Positions 6,438 to 7,202 of a stretch of DNA of 7,202 nt are shown here, in pieces. A program made the translations under genes and the position numbers. Source of the stretch: SAR116 cluster bacterium (GTDB lineage Bacteria > Pseudomonadota > Alphaproteobacteria > Puniceispirillales > Marisalimonadaceae). Within the stretch, counting starts at the first letter, position 1. Every line of letters starts with the position of its first letter. The notes under the pieces are model-generated. The model made no database searches, was not told the origin of the DNA, and worked only from the letters and a program-made list of their open reading frames with translations. The stretch lies in assembly GCA_002691795.1 (NCBI GenBank), contig NZIY01000014.1, positions 28,196 through 35,397 on the forward strand, written 5' to 3'.

Positions 6438-7196
6438 TTAATTATATTCAATTCCTAATTTAAAACTATTTTTCCATTGGAAATAATCATGACCACAAAT
6501 CAATTTAATTTTTTTTTGTGAAAGCTTTTTGATTTTCTTATAAGATTTTAAAAGTTCATTTTCATTCCATGCATTTTTAGGAACTTCTTCATATTCTAAA
6601 TTTCGTAAAAGACTTACAGCATCTGATGCAATTAAAAATTGATTTTTATCCATATTTACTAAAAGACCAATTGTACCTGGAGTATGGCCAAAAAGGTCTA
6701 TTGTTATCAACTTAGAATTATTAAAAAAATCAAATTCTTTATTAATTTTTTTTAATCCCATTGGTAAATCCCATTCTTTTTTAATATAACCTAATTTATT
6801 TGCGTGATTAGAGCTAGCGGCTTCTAATTCGTTTTTATGACAATAAAATTCAGCATTTGTAAAAAATTCATTACATCCACAATGATCTGGATGTAAATGT
6901 GAATTTATTACAATATCAATATCAGTTGGTTTAATGTTTTTTTTATAAAGCTCTGAAATTAAATTTACTCCATTCATGTTTTTAGGTTTCATAATTTTTG
7001 ATAATCCACCCCAACGTTCTTCTGCGTTAGATTCAACAGACGGATGACATCCAGTATCGAACAAAATGTTTAAATTTTTATATTGAATTAGTGTTGATAT
7101 TACTGGTAGTAAGAATTTTTCATTATCTATTATTTCAGGAATAAATATTTTTTTTTTCATTTCAATTTGACCAGAATTTAAAAAGAAAAGTTTCAT
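6438..7196 (-). CDS. Metallo-beta-lactamase-fold hydrolase, N-acyl homoserine lactonase family
   Basis: This is a 252-residue protein, probably a cytosolic zinc hydrolase that opens a lactone or similar ester; there is no signal peptide or membrane segment. The complete di-zinc ligand set is visible: H100-L-H102-P-D104-H105, then H171 in FGHTPG, D192 in ASDAV and H236 in CGHD. The FDTGCHP segment (46-52) and the RWGG stretch near 61-64 are typical of the AHL lactonase family, as is the length of about 250 residues. The start at 7196 fits because the first residues (MKLFFLNSGQ) resemble the usual first strand of the family; the internal Met13 would remove it. The tyrosine that follows the bridging Asp by three residues in AiiA (Tyr194, recalled) is Leu or Ser here, so acyl-homoserine lactone activity is uncertain. 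It is the first gene in view of the operon. Its TAA stop is followed at once by the ATG of the molybdenum hydroxylase gene, which suggests a catabolic lactone rather than quorum quenching. Fold and metal site are secure; substrate is not. Confidence 0.88.
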   Translation of the reverse strand: MKLFFLNSGQIEMKKKIFIPEIIDNEKFLLPVISTLIQYKNLNILFDTGCHPSVESNAEERWGGLSKIMKPKNMNGVNLISELYKKNIKPTDIDIVINSHLHPDHCGCNEFFTNAEFYCHKNELEAASSNHANKLGYIKKEWDLPMGLKKINKEFDFFNNSKLITIDLFGHTPGTIGLLVNMDKNQFLIASDAVSLLRNLEYEEVPKNAWNENELLKSYKKIKKLSQKKIKLICGHDYFQWKNSFKLGIEYN

Positions 7197-7202
7197 TTAA
7201 TT

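Larger units (their letters stand above)
1..7196 (-). other. Probable single operon of six co-directional genes
   Basis: All six genes share one strand. Junctions are 0, -11, 16, 1 and 0 nt in transcription order, leaving no room for internal promoters or terminators. Three junctions join a stop and a start directly or within one base: TAA-ATG at 6437/6438, TAA-A-ATG at 1799-1803, and TAG-ATG at 1301/1302. They lack strong ribosome binding sites, which suggests re-initiation by the same ribosomes and linked protein levels. The promoter must lie to the right of 7202 and the operon continues past position 1. Only 6 nt upstream of the first gene are visible, so regulation cannot be judged. Confidence 0.75.

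Overview
The window is AT-rich (by eye roughly 70% A+T) and almost entirely coding. All six genes lie on the minus strand, so transcription runs from the right edge (7202) to the left edge (1). Proteins are rich in Lys, Asn and Ile, codons mostly end in A or T, and genes abut or overlap. This is the style of a streamlined marine bacterium; the gene families look alphaproteobacterial (Pelagibacterales or a similar AT-rich lineage). That placement is an inference from style, not from a marker gene.

Layout in transcription order: (1) 7196-6438, a metallo-beta-lactamase-fold hydrolase of the N-acyl homoserine lactonase type; (2) 6437-4098, the large molybdopterin-binding subunit of a xanthine dehydrogenase/CoxL-type hydroxylase; (3) 4108-3353, a short-chain dehydrogenase/reductase (SDR) whose catalytic residues are substituted; (4) 3336-1801, an AMP-forming acyl-CoA synthetase; (5) 1799-1302, the small [2Fe-2S] subunit of the molybdenum hydroxylase; (6) 1301-1, a second AMP-forming acyl-CoA synthetase resembling 4-chlorobenzoate-CoA ligase, cut off by the window edge. 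Junctions are 0 nt (1/2), 11 nt overlap (2/3), 16 nt (3/4), 1 nt (4/5) and 0 nt (5/6). This is best read as one operon whose promoter lies beyond 7202 and whose end lies beyond position 1. No internal promoter, terminator, RNA gene, repeat, mobile element or CRISPR array was seen, and no gene-free stretch exceeds 16 nt.

Together the genes look like a catabolic cluster. A Mo/Fe-S hydroxylase would oxidise an aromatic, N-heterocyclic or aldehyde-like carbon. The lactonase-like enzyme could open a lactone or other ester, and two CoA ligases would activate carboxylic acids. The substrate cannot be read from the sequence. The active-site loop of the large subunit (PYRGVGR) argues against a true form I CO dehydrogenase. 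The most notable points are the SDR with an apparently dismantled active site, the separation of the large and small hydroxylase subunits by two other genes with no FAD subunit in view, and the pairing of two dissimilar CoA ligases.
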